A stretch of DNA of 64,000 nt from NCBI GenBank assembly GCA_963836005.1, contig CAWIHS010000002.1, positions 682,001-746,000 on the forward strand, in the 5' to 3' direction. The notes beneath the pieces were generated by a model, which was given only the letters and a program-made list of their open reading frames with translations, was not told where the DNA came from and did no database searches. This DNA is from CAWIHS01 sp963836005 (GTDB lineage: Bacteria > Pseudomonadota > Gammaproteobacteria > GRL18). How positions within the stretch are numbered: position 1 is the stretch's first letter; every line of letters begins with the position of its first letter. A program made the position numbers and the translations under genes. Positions 24,405-34,086 of the stretch are shown here, one piece after another.

Positions 24405-25778
24405 ATGAAAATAATAATTCTGGGAGCAGGTCAGGTTGGCTCTTCACTGGCAGAGAACCTGGCCAGTGAAGATAATGATATTACTGTCGTCGATAAAGAT
24501 GGTCGTAAATTAGCGATATTGCAGGATAGACTGGATATTCGTACCGTCAGAGGCAAAGGCTCACATCCTGAAATATTATACAAGGCCGGTGCTGAAGATG
24601 CGGATATGATCATCGCTGTAACCAATAGTGATGAAACCAATATGATTGCCTGCCAGGTTGCCTATACTATTTACCGCACACCCACCAAAATTGCCCGGGT
24701 ACGTTCAAATCAGTATCTTGTCAATCCTCAATTGTTCACCCAGGACGCTTTACCTATAGATGTATTGATTAACCCTGAGCAGCTGGTCACAGATTATATC
24801 AAGCGCCTGATTGAATTTCCGGGAGCTTTGCAGGTGCTGGATTTTGCCGGCGGCAAGGTCCAGCTGGTTGCTGTCCGTGCCTTTAAAGGAGGCCCCTTGC
24901 TGGGACATGAGTTACAGTCTATCCGTGAACACATACCTAATGTGGATACCAGAGTTGCGGCTATCTATCGTAAGGGACATCCAATCATCCCTACCGGGGA
25001 TACCATCATTGAAGAAGATGATGAGGTGTTTCTTATTGTGGATCGTCGCAATACCCGCAAGGTAATGTCTGAACTCAGACGCATAGACAAGCCTTATAAA
25101 AGAATTATGATTGCCGGCGGCGGAAATATCGGCAAGCGTCTTGCGCGCGCGCTGGAACAAAAGCTGCATGTCAAACTCATTGACCATAATCAGGCAAATG
25201 CACGTATGTTGTCTGAAGAATTGACCAAAACCATAGTGCTGTTGGGTGATGCCTCTGATGAAGAGCTGCTGACAGAAGAAAATGTTGAACAGACCGACGT
25301 GTTTTGTGCATTGACCAACGATGATGAAGCCAATATTATGTCCGCTCTGCTGGCCAAGCGTCTGGGAGCGCGTAAAGTCATGGCGCTTATCAATCGTGCA
25401 GCGTATGTAGATCTTATTGAAAGCGGGGATATTGATATTGCCATTTCTCCGCAACAGGCCACCATCGGCAGTTTGCTGGCACATGTGCGCCGCGGGGATG
25501 TGGTCATGGTTCACTCATTGCGTAAAGGTGCGGCTGAAGCTATTGAAGCCATTGCTCATGGTGATAAGGGCAATTCCAAGGTCGTGGGGAGAGCCATTGA
25601 CGAACTAAACTTACCTCACGGCACAACGATAGGTGCAATTGTAAGAGGTGGTGAAGTTATCATTGCACACCACGATACCGTGATTGAATCAGAAGACCAT
25701 GTTATTCTGTTTTTGGTGGATAAACGCCATATCATTGATGTAGAACACCTGTTTCAGGTGGGCATTACTTTTGTCTAA
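24405..25778 (+). CDS. trkA: Trk potassium uptake protein TrkA
   Basis: The cytoplasmic NAD(H)-binding regulator of the Trk K+ channel. It consists of two repeats, each a Rossmann RCK-N domain (MKIIILGAGQVGSSLAENL at the start; RIMIAGGGNIGKRLARAL near 230) followed by an RCK-C domain. Length 457 residues is standard. It begins 15 bases after ntrX, so K+ uptake may be in one unit with the two-component system. The partner TrkH follows after 79 bases. Confidence 0.96.
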   Translation: MKIIILGAGQVGSSLAENLASEDNDITVVDKDGRKLAILQDRLDIRTVRGKGSHPEILYKAGAEDADMIIAVTNSDETNMIACQVAYTIYRTPTKIARVRSNQYLVNPQLFTQDALPIDVLINPEQLVTDYIKRLIEFPGALQVLDFAGGKVQLVAVRAFKGGPLLGHELQSIREHIPNVDTRVAAIYRKGHPIIPTGDTIIEEDDEVFLIVDRRNTRKVMSELRRIDKPYKRIMIAGGGNIGKRLARALEQKLHVKLIDHNQANARMLSEELTKTIVLLGDASDEELLTEENVEQTDVFCALTNDDEANIMSALLAKRLGARKVMALINRAAYVDLIESGDIDIAISPQQATIGSLLAHVRRGDVVMVHSLRKGAAEAIEAIAHGDKGNSKVVGRAIDELNLPHGTTIGAIVRGGEVIIAHHDTVIESEDHVILFLVDKRHIIDVEHLFQVGITFV

Positions 25779-25857
25779 TATTAATTTTGCTGTTCTTTTG
25801 CAACGGTTCAGCATCTTCGATGGTGTTATCGACAAGCACCAGAAAGTAACATAAAAA

Positions 25858-27309
25858 ATGCAGCCACTGGTTATACAGCGTATTGTTGGATTATTGCTGA
25901 TGATATTCAGTACTACGGTGATCCCGCCAATTCTGGTGTCGCTGTGGTACGGTGATGGTGAGCTAACACCCTTTGTCGATGCTTTCCTGGCCATTTTTAT
26001 AGTTGGGCTGATGCTTTGGCTGCCGGTTAAAAAGTTTCATCGTGAACTAAAAATTCGGGATGGATTTATTGTAGTGGTGCTGTTCTGGTTTGTGTTTGGA
26101 CTGGTAGGTTCCATTCCGCTGTATTTTTCTCAGACTCTGCAAATCAGTTTCACAGATGCTCTGTTTGAATCTATTTCCGCACTGACAACGACCGGAGCCA
26201 CGGTACTGACCGGCCTGGATACCTTACCGCGCTCTTTGCTTTATTACCGTCAGCAACTGCAATGGCTGGGAGGGATGGGTATTGTGGTACTGGCGGTTGC
26301 TGTGTTGCCTATGCTGGGGATCGGTGGAATGCAGTTATATCGGGCTGAAACTCCCGGCCCGATCAAAGATAATAAATTGACTCCGCGCATTACTGAAACC
26401 GCCAAGGCACTGTGGTTGATTTATCTGGGCATTAGCATTGCCTGTGCATTGGCTTACTGGCTGGCGGGAATGACCCCATTCGACGCCATAGGACACAGTT
26501 TTTCAACTGTCGCCATCGGCGGATTTTCTACTCATGATGCGTCTATCGGTTATTTTAACAGTCAACTGATAGAGGGTATTGCTGTTTTTTTTATGCTGCT
26601 GTCCGGAGTCAATTTTGCCCTGCATTTTAATGCCTTGAGTTCTATGAGTCTCAAGCCCTATCAGTTTGATATTGAATTTAAGGTGTATGTGGCTATTTTA
26701 TGCTCTGCTGCAGCCATTACCGTCTTGTATCTCCATTTCACGGGATCTTTTGAAAATTGGCAGGATGCGTTACACCACGGTATCTTTCAGGCTGTTTCCA
26801 TTGGTACAACAACTGGATTTACCACGGCAGAATACTATAACTGGCCAGGTTTTCTGCCTGTTATGCTGTTGTTTATCAGTTTTATCGGCGGCTGTGCCGG
26901 TTCAACCGGCGGCGGTATGAAAGTCATTCGGGTTATTTTATTATTTAAACAGGGGATCAGAGAGATTTCTCGTTTGATACATCCGAGTGCCCAGATACCT
27001 ATCAAGGTGGGCGGCAAGGCAATGCCGGAAAATGTGAGTAATGCTATCTGGGGTTTTTTTGCGCTGTATGTGGCCAGTTTTAGCTTTATGATGCTGCTGT
27101 TAATGGCCAGCGGACTGGATCAGGTCACTTCGTTTTCCGCGCTCGCGGCCAGTCTCAATAATCTGGGGCCGGGGCTGGGAGATGTAGGAGCCAATTATCA
27201 GGGTATCAATGACTTTTCAAAGTGGGTTTTGTGTTTTGCCATGCTATTGGGGCGGCTGGAGATTTTTACTCTGCTGGTGATTTTAACGCCTGCATTCTGG
27301 AGACGTTAA
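25858..27309 (+). CDS. trkH: Trk potassium uptake protein TrkH
   Basis: The K+-conducting membrane subunit, 483 residues with about ten transmembrane segments and the four pore-loop repeats. The loops can be seen as SALTTTGATVL, FSTVAIGGFST, VSIGTTTGFTT and ASLNNLGPG. The Gly in each is the filter residue. It also carries the Gly-rich segment GGCAGSTGGGMKVIR typical of the family. It works with TrkA just upstream. Confidence 0.96.
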   Translation: MQPLVIQRIVGLLLMIFSTTVIPPILVSLWYGDGELTPFVDAFLAIFIVGLMLWLPVKKFHRELKIRDGFIVVVLFWFVFGLVGSIPLYFSQTLQISFTDALFESISALTTTGATVLTGLDTLPRSLLYYRQQLQWLGGMGIVVLAVAVLPMLGIGGMQLYRAETPGPIKDNKLTPRITETAKALWLIYLGISIACALAYWLAGMTPFDAIGHSFSTVAIGGFSTHDASIGYFNSQLIEGIAVFFMLLSGVNFALHFNALSSMSLKPYQFDIEFKVYVAILCSAAAITVLYLHFTGSFENWQDALHHGIFQAVSIGTTTGFTTAEYYNWPGFLPVMLLFISFIGGCAGSTGGGMKVIRVILLFKQGIREISRLIHPSAQIPIKVGGKAMPENVSNAIWGFFALYVASFSFMMLLLMASGLDQVTSFSALAASLNNLGPGLGDVGANYQGINDFSKWVLCFAMLLGRLEIFTLLVILTPAFWRR

Positions 27310-27350
27310 ACAAGTATGTTCTATAGATTGCTGACGCTAATGGAGTCTGC

Positions 27351-27926
27351 ATGAGTACGGCAACAAGGAAGAAATGGAATAATCATTATCAACAGGCTCA
27401 TGTACCCAATCAAGTGGTTGATGTATTAAGAGATAATATTCATTTATTGCCTGCAAGCGGTTTTTCACTGGATTTAGCATGTGGTCTGGGGGGCAATGCA
27501 CTGAGACTGGCGGAACTGGGTTTTGACAGTCATGCCTGGGATATTTCCGATACAGCTGTAGAAAAAGTACAGGAGTTTGCGGCAGAAAGAAAATTAACTG
27601 TGCATACCAGGAGCTGTGATATTCAACAGGGTATGCTGGATAGAAACAGTTTTGATGTGATTGTGGTGAGCCGTTTTTTATCCCGCAGCCTGATGCCGGA
27701 AATAATTCAGGCTCTGAGGCCGCAGGGGCTGATTTTTTATCAAACTTTTACTCAGCAACAATGTGTAAACTCGCAAGGGCCCAGGAACAATGATTATCGT
27801 CTGTCAGGCAACGAACTGCTGGATTGTTTTAAACAACTGACGATTAGAGTTTACCGGGAAGAAGGTTTTGCCGGTGATATCAGCCGCGGCTTTAGAAATG
27901 AAGCCATGCTGGTGGCGCAAAAATAA
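27351..27926 (+). CDS. SAM-dependent methyltransferase (TehB-like)
   Basis: A 191-residue class I methyltransferase: RKKWNNHYQQAHVPN start, motif I SLDLACGLGGNALRLAELG, acidic residue at the end of strand 2 (HAWDISDTAV), then FDVIVVSRFLSRSL and LRPQGLIFYQTF. This form resembles TehB and related small-molecule methyltransferases. The substrate is not apparent. It has a good ribosome site (TGGAGTCTGC) and follows trkH by 41 bases. Confidence 0.8.
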   Translation: MSTATRKKWNNHYQQAHVPNQVVDVLRDNIHLLPASGFSLDLACGLGGNALRLAELGFDSHAWDISDTAVEKVQEFAAERKLTVHTRSCDIQQGMLDRNSFDVIVVSRFLSRSLMPEIIQALRPQGLIFYQTFTQQQCVNSQGPRNNDYRLSGNELLDCFKQLTIRVYREEGFAGDISRGFRNEAMLVAQK

Positions 27927-27941
27927 TCTGCACGTAAGCGG

Positions 27942-28379
27942 TTATACTTTAAGCAGAAATGTGACCGGTCCATTATTAACGAGTGATACCTGCATATCAG
28001 CACCAAACTGGCCTGATACTACTTGCGGATAACAGTACTCGGCCTGTTGAACGAAATATTGAAATAGTTTTTCTGCGGCTTCAGGCGGCATTGCAGAACT
28101 GAAACTCGGACGCAGGCCTTTTTGAGTGTCTGCCGCAAGGGTAAATTGAGGAACTAATAAGACGCCGCCCCCGATATCTGCAACACTGAGGTTCATTTTG
28201 TCTTTACTATCCGCAAATATACGGTAGTTAAGTAAGCGATGCACTAATTTATCGGCCTGTTCAGGCTGATCGTGTTTTTCCATGCCTGTCAGGACCAGAA
28301 TACCCTGTCCAATTTGTGCCACTATGTTGTTATCTATGCTGACACTGGCATGCCGTACGCGCTGAATCAAACCTAACAT
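27942..28379 (-). CDS. dtd: D-aminoacyl-tRNA deacylase
   Basis: A 145-residue Dtd that hydrolyses D-aminoacyl-tRNAs (and mischarged Gly-tRNAAla), recycling tRNA. Recognised by MLGLIQRVRHASVSID, GQGILVLTGMEK, GGVLLVPQFTLAADTQKG and the GPVTFLL ending; the SQFTL-type and GPVT motifs form the chirality-proofing site (here VPQFTLA). Complete and of standard length. It is convergent with the methyltransferase gene and follows the dynamin-like gene by 13 bases on the same strand. Confidence 0.95.
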   Translation of the reverse strand: MLGLIQRVRHASVSIDNNIVAQIGQGILVLTGMEKHDQPEQADKLVHRLLNYRIFADSKDKMNLSVADIGGGVLLVPQFTLAADTQKGLRPSFSSAMPPEAAEKLFQYFVQQAEYCYPQVVSGQFGADMQVSLVNNGPVTFLLKV

Positions 28380-28392
28380 AATATGTGAATTT

Positions 28393-30375
28393 TCACGCGC
28401 GAATAGCGGTTATGATATTTGTAATGTCGCTATTATTCCTCGCGCCAGGCATAGGCTGGTTAATAATATTCAACATGGCATTGATCTCTTTGAGATTTTC
28501 GTGCTGCTCACTTGCCTGCTGCTGCAGTTTCGTTACCTGTTCAGTTATGGTTTCACGCGAGGAGTTTGCCAGTTTCAGCTGCTCAAGACGATTTTTTAGA
28601 TCCTGTTTGTGAATTTTAACCTGTCGTATTAAAGGTGATAAAGCCTGTTTACCCCAGTTGTCTGCATCCTTATTGAGCTGGAAATAGATATTTCTGGCGC
28701 GGCTGACCAGAGAAATAAAAAATTTCTTAATTACAAAGCTCTGTTCCGTCATTGTTGCATAGACACTATTACGGTATTCCTCCGCTTCCTGATACAGCAG
28801 CTGAATTTCCTGCTGATAGACATGGATCGAAAAAAGCTTCGGTTTGATATGAGTATGTCCATTCTCATGATAGAAACGGCTATAGATTGATTTGACCCGC
28901 CGATTGGTCAGCTCTGCCTGTTTGGAGGCTTCAATCATGGTGGAGTTAATATCATCAAAGAGTTTTTTCATTCCATTTTTCATGCCGGCAGTGGTCCAGC
29001 TACCCTGCATTATCTGGCGAACATCATTGATCTGAGAATCCACTTTGTTTAATGCAATAATGTTTTTAAGGTGTTGATTTTGTTCCAGCAGTAGTTTTCT
29101 GCTGGATTGAAGGCTTTCGACATTACGATGATATACTGTCTGCTCATGCCTGGTTTTATCAAATAGGTGTTGTATAACTTCTTCATTCTCTCCATTTAAG
29201 CTATTGAGTTGATTGATGGAATCTGTGTGTAAATTATATTGTGACAGAATAATATGTCTGGATTCCTGCATCATCTCATTGATATCATTGATAGCAGTGT
29301 CACGCACCAGGTGTTCTTTATGGGGCAGAATTTCATCAGATAAAACATGTTCCATAGCTTTCAGATTGCTCTGTTCCAGCAGTTGCTGATCATTGCGCAC
29401 CCTGGCTATCAGGCCTTTCAGGGCAGAAACGGCAAAGATGCGCTTGATATCCAGAGACAGTGTTTTTGCTGTATCCTGGCACTGCCGGGTAATGCTGTTT
29501 TTTATTTCATGTTCATCTCTGAGATCATCCCACAGGGTATCAATTTTGTTTAACGCGACAACCAGACCACGTTGCTGGTTGCGTCTGAAACTTTTCAGGT
29601 GGCGACGCCAGATATCCATATCAGAGCGGGTAACACCGGTGTCAGCAGCGAGAACAAATATAGCAGCCTGTGCATTGGGTAACATATTTATGGTTAACTC
29701 AGGTTCATTTCCCAGTGAATTGAGTCCGGGGGTGTCAAGTATGGTCATACCCTGTTCCAGAAAGGGGTGAGGGAAATTAATCAAGGCATGGCGCCACATG
29801 GGTATTTCAATGCTCTCATTATCACTGATTTCTGTGCCGTCCTGGGCAGTTACGAAATCATATAAGCCCAGTCGTCTGGCTTCTGTTGCGGTTACCTTTT
29901 TTAAACTGGTGATTTGAGCAAAAGAGTTGGCCATGTTCTCCGAGGAGCTGGTATCAAGCTGTATGTGTGTCCAGGCATGAGCATTGCGCTTTTGTTCAGT
30001 TATACTGATATCGTCCAGTCGGCTCTCAATGGGCAGCAAACGCATGTAAGGTTTGGGTTCAGCATGGTCATAAAAAATTTCTGTTGGACACATGGTCGTT
30101 CTGCCTGCTTCACTGGGAAGTAGACGGCGTTTGAACTGGGAGAAGAAAATAGCATTGATCAGTTCCGTCTTACCGCGGGAAAACTCTCCAACAAAAGCCA
30201 GGGTGATGCGATCCTGTTCCAGGGTCTGCAAGGTTTCGTAAATTTTCAGACTTTGATCACTATCATCAAGACCGGTATTGACCAGCCAGTCCTGAAAACT
30301 TGTAATTGCCAGGATCAGATCGTTTTTCCATTTTCCATATGTATGAATATGATCGTAAAAGGTATCTTGTGACAT
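28393..30375 (-). CDS. Dynamin-like GTPase
   Basis: A 660-residue large GTPase of the bacterial dynamin/LeoA-like type. The GTPase domain has P-loop GEFSRGKT (63-70), switch I TTMCPTEI, DTPGLNSLG and NKIDTLWDD. The rest is long helices rich in Gln/Glu (coiled-coil neck and trunk), with no convincing transmembrane segment. Such proteins remodel membranes; some support phage defence or envelope repair, and which applies here is unknown. I start at ATG 30375 because the 30 residues before it are AT-encoded and hydrophobic and the family begins close to the downstream Met; a start at 30465 cannot be excluded. Confidence 0.8.
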   Translation of the reverse strand: MSQDTFYDHIHTYGKWKNDLILAITSFQDWLVNTGLDDSDQSLKIYETLQTLEQDRITLAFVGEFSRGKTELINAIFFSQFKRRLLPSEAGRTTMCPTEIFYDHAEPKPYMRLLPIESRLDDISITEQKRNAHAWTHIQLDTSSSENMANSFAQITSLKKVTATEARRLGLYDFVTAQDGTEISDNESIEIPMWRHALINFPHPFLEQGMTILDTPGLNSLGNEPELTINMLPNAQAAIFVLAADTGVTRSDMDIWRRHLKSFRRNQQRGLVVALNKIDTLWDDLRDEHEIKNSITRQCQDTAKTLSLDIKRIFAVSALKGLIARVRNDQQLLEQSNLKAMEHVLSDEILPHKEHLVRDTAINDINEMMQESRHIILSQYNLHTDSINQLNSLNGENEEVIQHLFDKTRHEQTVYHRNVESLQSSRKLLLEQNQHLKNIIALNKVDSQINDVRQIMQGSWTTAGMKNGMKKLFDDINSTMIEASKQAELTNRRVKSIYSRFYHENGHTHIKPKLFSIHVYQQEIQLLYQEAEEYRNSVYATMTEQSFVIKKFFISLVSRARNIYFQLNKDADNWGKQALSPLIRQVKIHKQDLKNRLEQLKLANSSRETITEQVTKLQQQASEQHENLKEINAMLNIINQPMPGARNNSDITNIITAIRA

Positions 30376-30501
30376 AGATATTATCTTATTGTTAATTAAT
30401 TGTACAAAAAACCAGTTTGAGAATAACAGAAAGAAGAATAAATTAGCACTTAAAGTAGCAACCATGCAAGAAATATGCAGGCTGTGTCACAAGAATCAGG
30501 A

Positions 30502-30556
30502 TGACTATTGAGCGTATCAAAAATTCACGATATTTAATAATATGCTGAATAGTTAC
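30502..30556. mobile_element. 55-bp GTAAC-type miniature element (old copy)
   Basis: Left end resembling GTAACTATTCAGCGTAT (TGACTATTGAGCGTAT at 30502-30517) and right end TATGCTGAATAGTTAC (30541-30556), the reverse complement of the same motif. Flanks AATCAGGA and TATCGGGA agree at 6 of 8 positions. It lies in the spacer between the dynamin-like gene and yggT. Confidence 0.4.
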
Positions 30557-30587
30557 TATCGGGATAAAATATTTGGACGGAGAAGTT

Positions 30588-31139
30588 TTAACCAAAGATT
30601 ACCGGAATAAACATAATTAATAAATTAAGCGCAATAAAAACCAGAATAGGTGATAGATCAAAGCCGGACACAGGAGGCAGTATTTTCCTTGCAGGACGTA
30701 ATACAGGTTCTGTGATGTGATGGATTAAAGCCGTGGCAGGATTATAAGTACCAGGGCTGACCCAGCTAATGATTACCTGCACCAGTATGGCAAAAAAATA
30801 GATATAGAGTATCAGTGTCAACAGTGAACCGATAGAGTGCCAGAATAAAAGCAGTAGATTAACCTGAATCCCCTGGAGCGAGAATAACAGAAAGTTTTCC
30901 ACGACCTGCAGCAGATAAGCCAGTACCAGCGAAGCCATATCCAGTCCGAAGAAACCCGGGATAATGCGCCGCAGCGGTTTCAAAATGGGATTTGTTGCTT
31001 TTACTATGAACTGTGACAGCGGATTATAAAAGTCTGCCCTGACCATTTGCAGTAAAAAACGCAACAGCACGATAATAATATACAGACCTATCAGAGTACT
31101 GATCAGGTATGTGCCGGCATTGACCAGAAAGTTATTCAT
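30588..31139 (-). CDS. yggT: YggT family membrane protein
   Basis: A 183-residue membrane protein of two repeated YGGT modules, each with a hydrophobic pair and the pattern NPILKPLRRIIPG or EPVLRPARKILPP. About four to five helices in total. The family sits next to proC and yggS in most Proteobacteria and has an osmotic or division-related role that is not defined. The stop of proC is 3 bases before its start, so this is one operon (yggS upstream after a gap). Confidence 0.9.
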   Translation of the reverse strand: MNNFLVNAGTYLISTLIGLYIIIVLLRFLLQMVRADFYNPLSQFIVKATNPILKPLRRIIPGFFGLDMASLVLAYLLQVVENFLLFSLQGIQVNLLLLFWHSIGSLLTLILYIYFFAILVQVIISWVSPGTYNPATALIHHITEPVLRPARKILPPVSGFDLSPILVFIALNLLIMFIPVIFG

Positions 31140-31142
31140 TAG

Positions 31143-31997
31143 TTAAGACTCACTTTGGTTGCTTTTACCCAGCAGTTCAGACAGTTCAATGGAACGATCA
31201 CGGGCACCGGTTAATGCGTGGGTAAAAAGTTTTTCCAGTTCACCGGCTTGCAATAACTCTATAGCTTTTTCTGTCGTGCCGCCTGGCGAGGTGACTTTTT
31301 TTCGCAGTATTTCAGGATCATCATTACTTTCCAGTGCCATTTTTGATGCTCCGAAGGCTGTCTGTATGGCAAGAAGACGAGCCGTTTGTTCATTTAGTCC
31401 AAGTTTTGTCCCGGCTTTTTCCAGCGCTTCAATAACCAGAAAGATATAAGCCGGCCCGCTTCCCGATAATGCGGTTACGGCATGCAGGTCAGTTTCATCG
31501 TTAAACCAGAGTGTCAGCCCGACAGCACGGAGGATGGATTCAGCGAGGGTTTTTTGTTCCTCGATAACATTGCGATTAGCATAAAGTGCCGTAGCACCGC
31601 TCTGAACCAATGCAGGAGTATTGGGCATACATCTGACCAGTGCAATACTGGATTGCTGGTTTACTGATAGCCAATGCTCTATGTCCTGACTCAATATCCC
31701 GGCTGCAATGGATATTATTAGTGGTGATTTTGAGCTTACCATGGCTGAAATCTCTTTACATACTCTAGCCAGCTGCTGAGGTTTCACAGCCAAAATAACG
31801 ACATCAGAATTTTTGACCAGTTCATTATTATCACCGGCTGAATTGATCTGAAATTTGTCTTCCAGATGACTGATTTTTTGTTTATCAGGGTCACTGATCC
31901 ATATATCAGAAGCGGAAAGACCAGTGTTGATTAGCCCCCCAATAAGGCTGAAGGCCATATTTCCTGCACCAATGAAACCAATTTTTTTATCAATCAT
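31143..31997 (-). CDS. proC: Pyrroline-5-carboxylate reductase
   Basis: Last step of proline synthesis: reduces pyrroline-5-carboxylate with NAD(P)H. The N-terminal Rossmann motif is IGFIGAGNMAFSLIGGL. The C-terminal signature is SGSGPAYIFLVIEAL and RKKVTSPGGTTEKAIELL. Complete at 284 residues. It is the middle gene of yggS-proC-yggT, with about 148 bases between yggS and proC. Confidence 0.95.
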   Translation of the reverse strand: MIDKKIGFIGAGNMAFSLIGGLINTGLSASDIWISDPDKQKISHLEDKFQINSAGDNNELVKNSDVVILAVKPQQLARVCKEISAMVSSKSPLIISIAAGILSQDIEHWLSVNQQSSIALVRCMPNTPALVQSGATALYANRNVIEEQKTLAESILRAVGLTLWFNDETDLHAVTALSGSGPAYIFLVIEALEKAGTKLGLNEQTARLLAIQTAFGASKMALESNDDPEILRKKVTSPGGTTEKAIELLQAGELEKLFTHALTGARDRSIELSELLGKSNQSES

Positions 31998-32145
31998 AGG
32001 TTTTGTTTTCTAATGAATTAAAGTTCTCACAGTATACCTTATGTGACAAATTTTCTTAATAGCTGCTCGATTTTTTAATCAGCAAAAAGGTAGTTCATCT
32101 ATCAAACACGATCTAAGATATACGCTCAGTCGTTAGGTGTAAATT

Positions 32146-32850
32146 TCATTGGGCGGATTTACGTTCACCAAAAAGGGCGGTACCTATACGCACAATAGTG
32201 GCACCCTCAGCCACTGCGGCTTCAAGATCGCCTGACATGCCCATGGACAGAGTATCCATACACAGTGAATATTGCTGGTTTAGTTCATCTTTCAGGGCTC
32301 TTAGCCGGGCAAATGCCCGGCGTTGTTCAGCCACATCAGTGCGGCGTCTGGGAATGGCCATAAGACCGCGCACCCTTAATCGGGGCAGCAGAATAATATC
32401 AGCGACCTTATTGCATATCTGTTCAGGGGTAAAACCGGATTTTTGCTCTTCATGGTCAATATTCACCTGTAAGCAGATGTTCAACGGAGGTAATTCCAGA
32501 GGCCTCTGTTCACTTAGGCGGCGGGCAATCTTGAGCCGATCCACTGAATGTACCCAGCTAAAATACCGTGCAATATCTCGCGTTTTGTTGGACTGGACAG
32601 GACCGATGAAATGCCAGGTGATTTGTAGATCAGAGGTCTGACGAATTTTTTCCAGGGCTTCCTGAAGATAGCTTTCAGCAAAATCTCTTTGTCCCAGAAG
32701 ATATAACTGTCTGATTTTCTCAATAGAGTGGTGTTTGCTGACAGCAAGCAGTAGAACTGTTTCATCAGTCTCACTTTGTTGATGAACTGCATTTAATGCC
32801 TGGGTAATACGTTGATTTATGTGATCAAATCGATTTTTTGTATTGCTCAT
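32146..32850 (-). CDS. yggS: YggS family PLP-homeostasis protein
   Basis: A 234-residue PLP-binding alanine-racemase-fold protein that helps control cofactor and amino acid pools and has no racemase activity. The PLP lysine is Lys39 (LLLAVSKHHS). Other signatures are WHFIGPVQSNKTR, LQVNIDHEEQKSGF and SMGMSGDLEAAVAEG with RIGTALFG. Divergent from pilT across about 165 bases. An end-like motif (TACGCTCAGTCGTTAG, 32121-32136) lies just past its stop. Confidence 0.94.
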   Translation of the reverse strand: MSNTKNRFDHINQRITQALNAVHQQSETDETVLLLAVSKHHSIEKIRQLYLLGQRDFAESYLQEALEKIRQTSDLQITWHFIGPVQSNKTRDIARYFSWVHSVDRLKIARRLSEQRPLELPPLNICLQVNIDHEEQKSGFTPEQICNKVADIILLPRLRVRGLMAIPRRRTDVAEQRRAFARLRALKDELNQQYSLCMDTLSMGMSGDLEAAVAEGATIVRIGTALFGERKSAQ

Positions 32851-33016
32851 AATGTCTATACTAGGTCAAGGTAAGCAAAGTGGCTGATGCTTGTTAGAAC
32901 CGCAATGGACTCATGTTTTTATTATCTGACAGTGTTTGATATGACCGGCAGAGAAAAAAACTGTCTGACATGATCGTAACCATATAATCGTTGAATAACA
33001 ATAATAGTGAAAATTT

Positions 33017-34054
33017 ATGGATATTACAGAGTTACTCGCATTTAGCACCAAAAACAATGCATCGGATCTGCACCTGTCTTCAGGGTTACCACCTATGATA
33101 CGTGTTGATGGTGATATCAGGCGGGTGAATGTCCCACCCCTGGAACATCGCGAAGTTCATGACATGGTCTATGACATTATGAACGATAAGCAGCGCAAGG
33201 ACTATGAAGAGTTTATGGAAACAGACTTTTCATTTGAAATTCCCGGACTGGCACGTTTCAGGGTAAATGCGTTCAATCAAAATCGGGGTGCAGGCGCAGT
33301 TTTTCGTACCATTCCTTCTAATGTGCTGTCTCTTGAAGATCTGGGAACGCCCGCGGTGTTCAAGGAAATTTGTGAAAATAAACGGGGCGTCGTGCTGGTG
33401 ACCGGCCCCACGGGATCTGGTAAATCTACCACTCTGGCAGCGATGATCGATCACCTGAATAATTCACTCTACGAGCATGTTCTTACCATTGAAGATCCCA
33501 TCGAATTTGTGCATGAAAGTAAAAAATGCCTGGTAAATCAGCGTGAGGTTCACCGTGATACACTGGGCTTCAATGAAGCACTGCGTTCCGCTTTACGTGA
33601 AGATCCGGATATTATTCTGGTCGGTGAATTACGAGATCTTGAAACCATCCGTCTCGCTTTGACTGCCGCTGAAACCGGACATCTGGTTTTTGGCACACTG
33701 CATACCAGCTCTGCAGCGAAGACTATAGACCGTATCATTGATGTATTCCCTGCGGCAGAAAAAGATATGGTTCGGGCTATGCTGTCAGAATCATTAAGAG
33801 CAGTAATTTCCCAGACTTTACTGAAGAAAAATGGCGGAGGACGAATAGCGGCCCATGAAATTATGATAGGCACGCCGGCTATTCGTAATCTGATCCGTGA
33901 AGGTAAAGTGGCGCAGATGTATTCTGCTATACAAACAGGTCATGGACTCGGCATGCAGACGCTGGATCAATGTCTGAAAACTCTATTGTCGCAGGGTTTG
34001 ATCAGTAAGGCTGACGCACAAAGTTATGCTGTTGGTAAGGATGATTTCATCTAA
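33017..34054 (+). CDS. pilT: Type IV pilus twitching motility ATPase PilT
   Basis: The retraction motor for type IV pili. A 345-residue hexameric ATPase: N-terminal PAS-like domain (NNASDLHLSSGLPPMIR), Walker A GPTGSGKST (130-138), Asp box TIEDPIEF, Walker B ILVGELRD, His box TGHLVFGTLHTSSA and the retraction AIRNLIREGK segment. Complete and of standard length. The paralogue pilU follows, separated by a spacer of about 400 bases that contains a mobile element. Confidence 0.96.
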   Translation: MDITELLAFSTKNNASDLHLSSGLPPMIRVDGDIRRVNVPPLEHREVHDMVYDIMNDKQRKDYEEFMETDFSFEIPGLARFRVNAFNQNRGAGAVFRTIPSNVLSLEDLGTPAVFKEICENKRGVVLVTGPTGSGKSTTLAAMIDHLNNSLYEHVLTIEDPIEFVHESKKCLVNQREVHRDTLGFNEALRSALREDPDIILVGELRDLETIRLALTAAETGHLVFGTLHTSSAAKTIDRIIDVFPAAEKDMVRAMLSESLRAVISQTLLKKNGGGRIAAHEIMIGTPAIRNLIREGKVAQMYSAIQTGHGLGMQTLDQCLKTLLSQGLISKADAQSYAVGKDDFI

Positions 34055-34086
34055 CCTGAATGTTCTGAGAAATATTTATCAGATTT

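Noticed and set aside
30376..30465. N-terminal extension of the dynamin-like protein as a membrane anchor
   Set aside because: The hydrophobic segment comes from AT-rich DNA before a plausible start and no ribosome site precedes 30465; kept as an alternative only.
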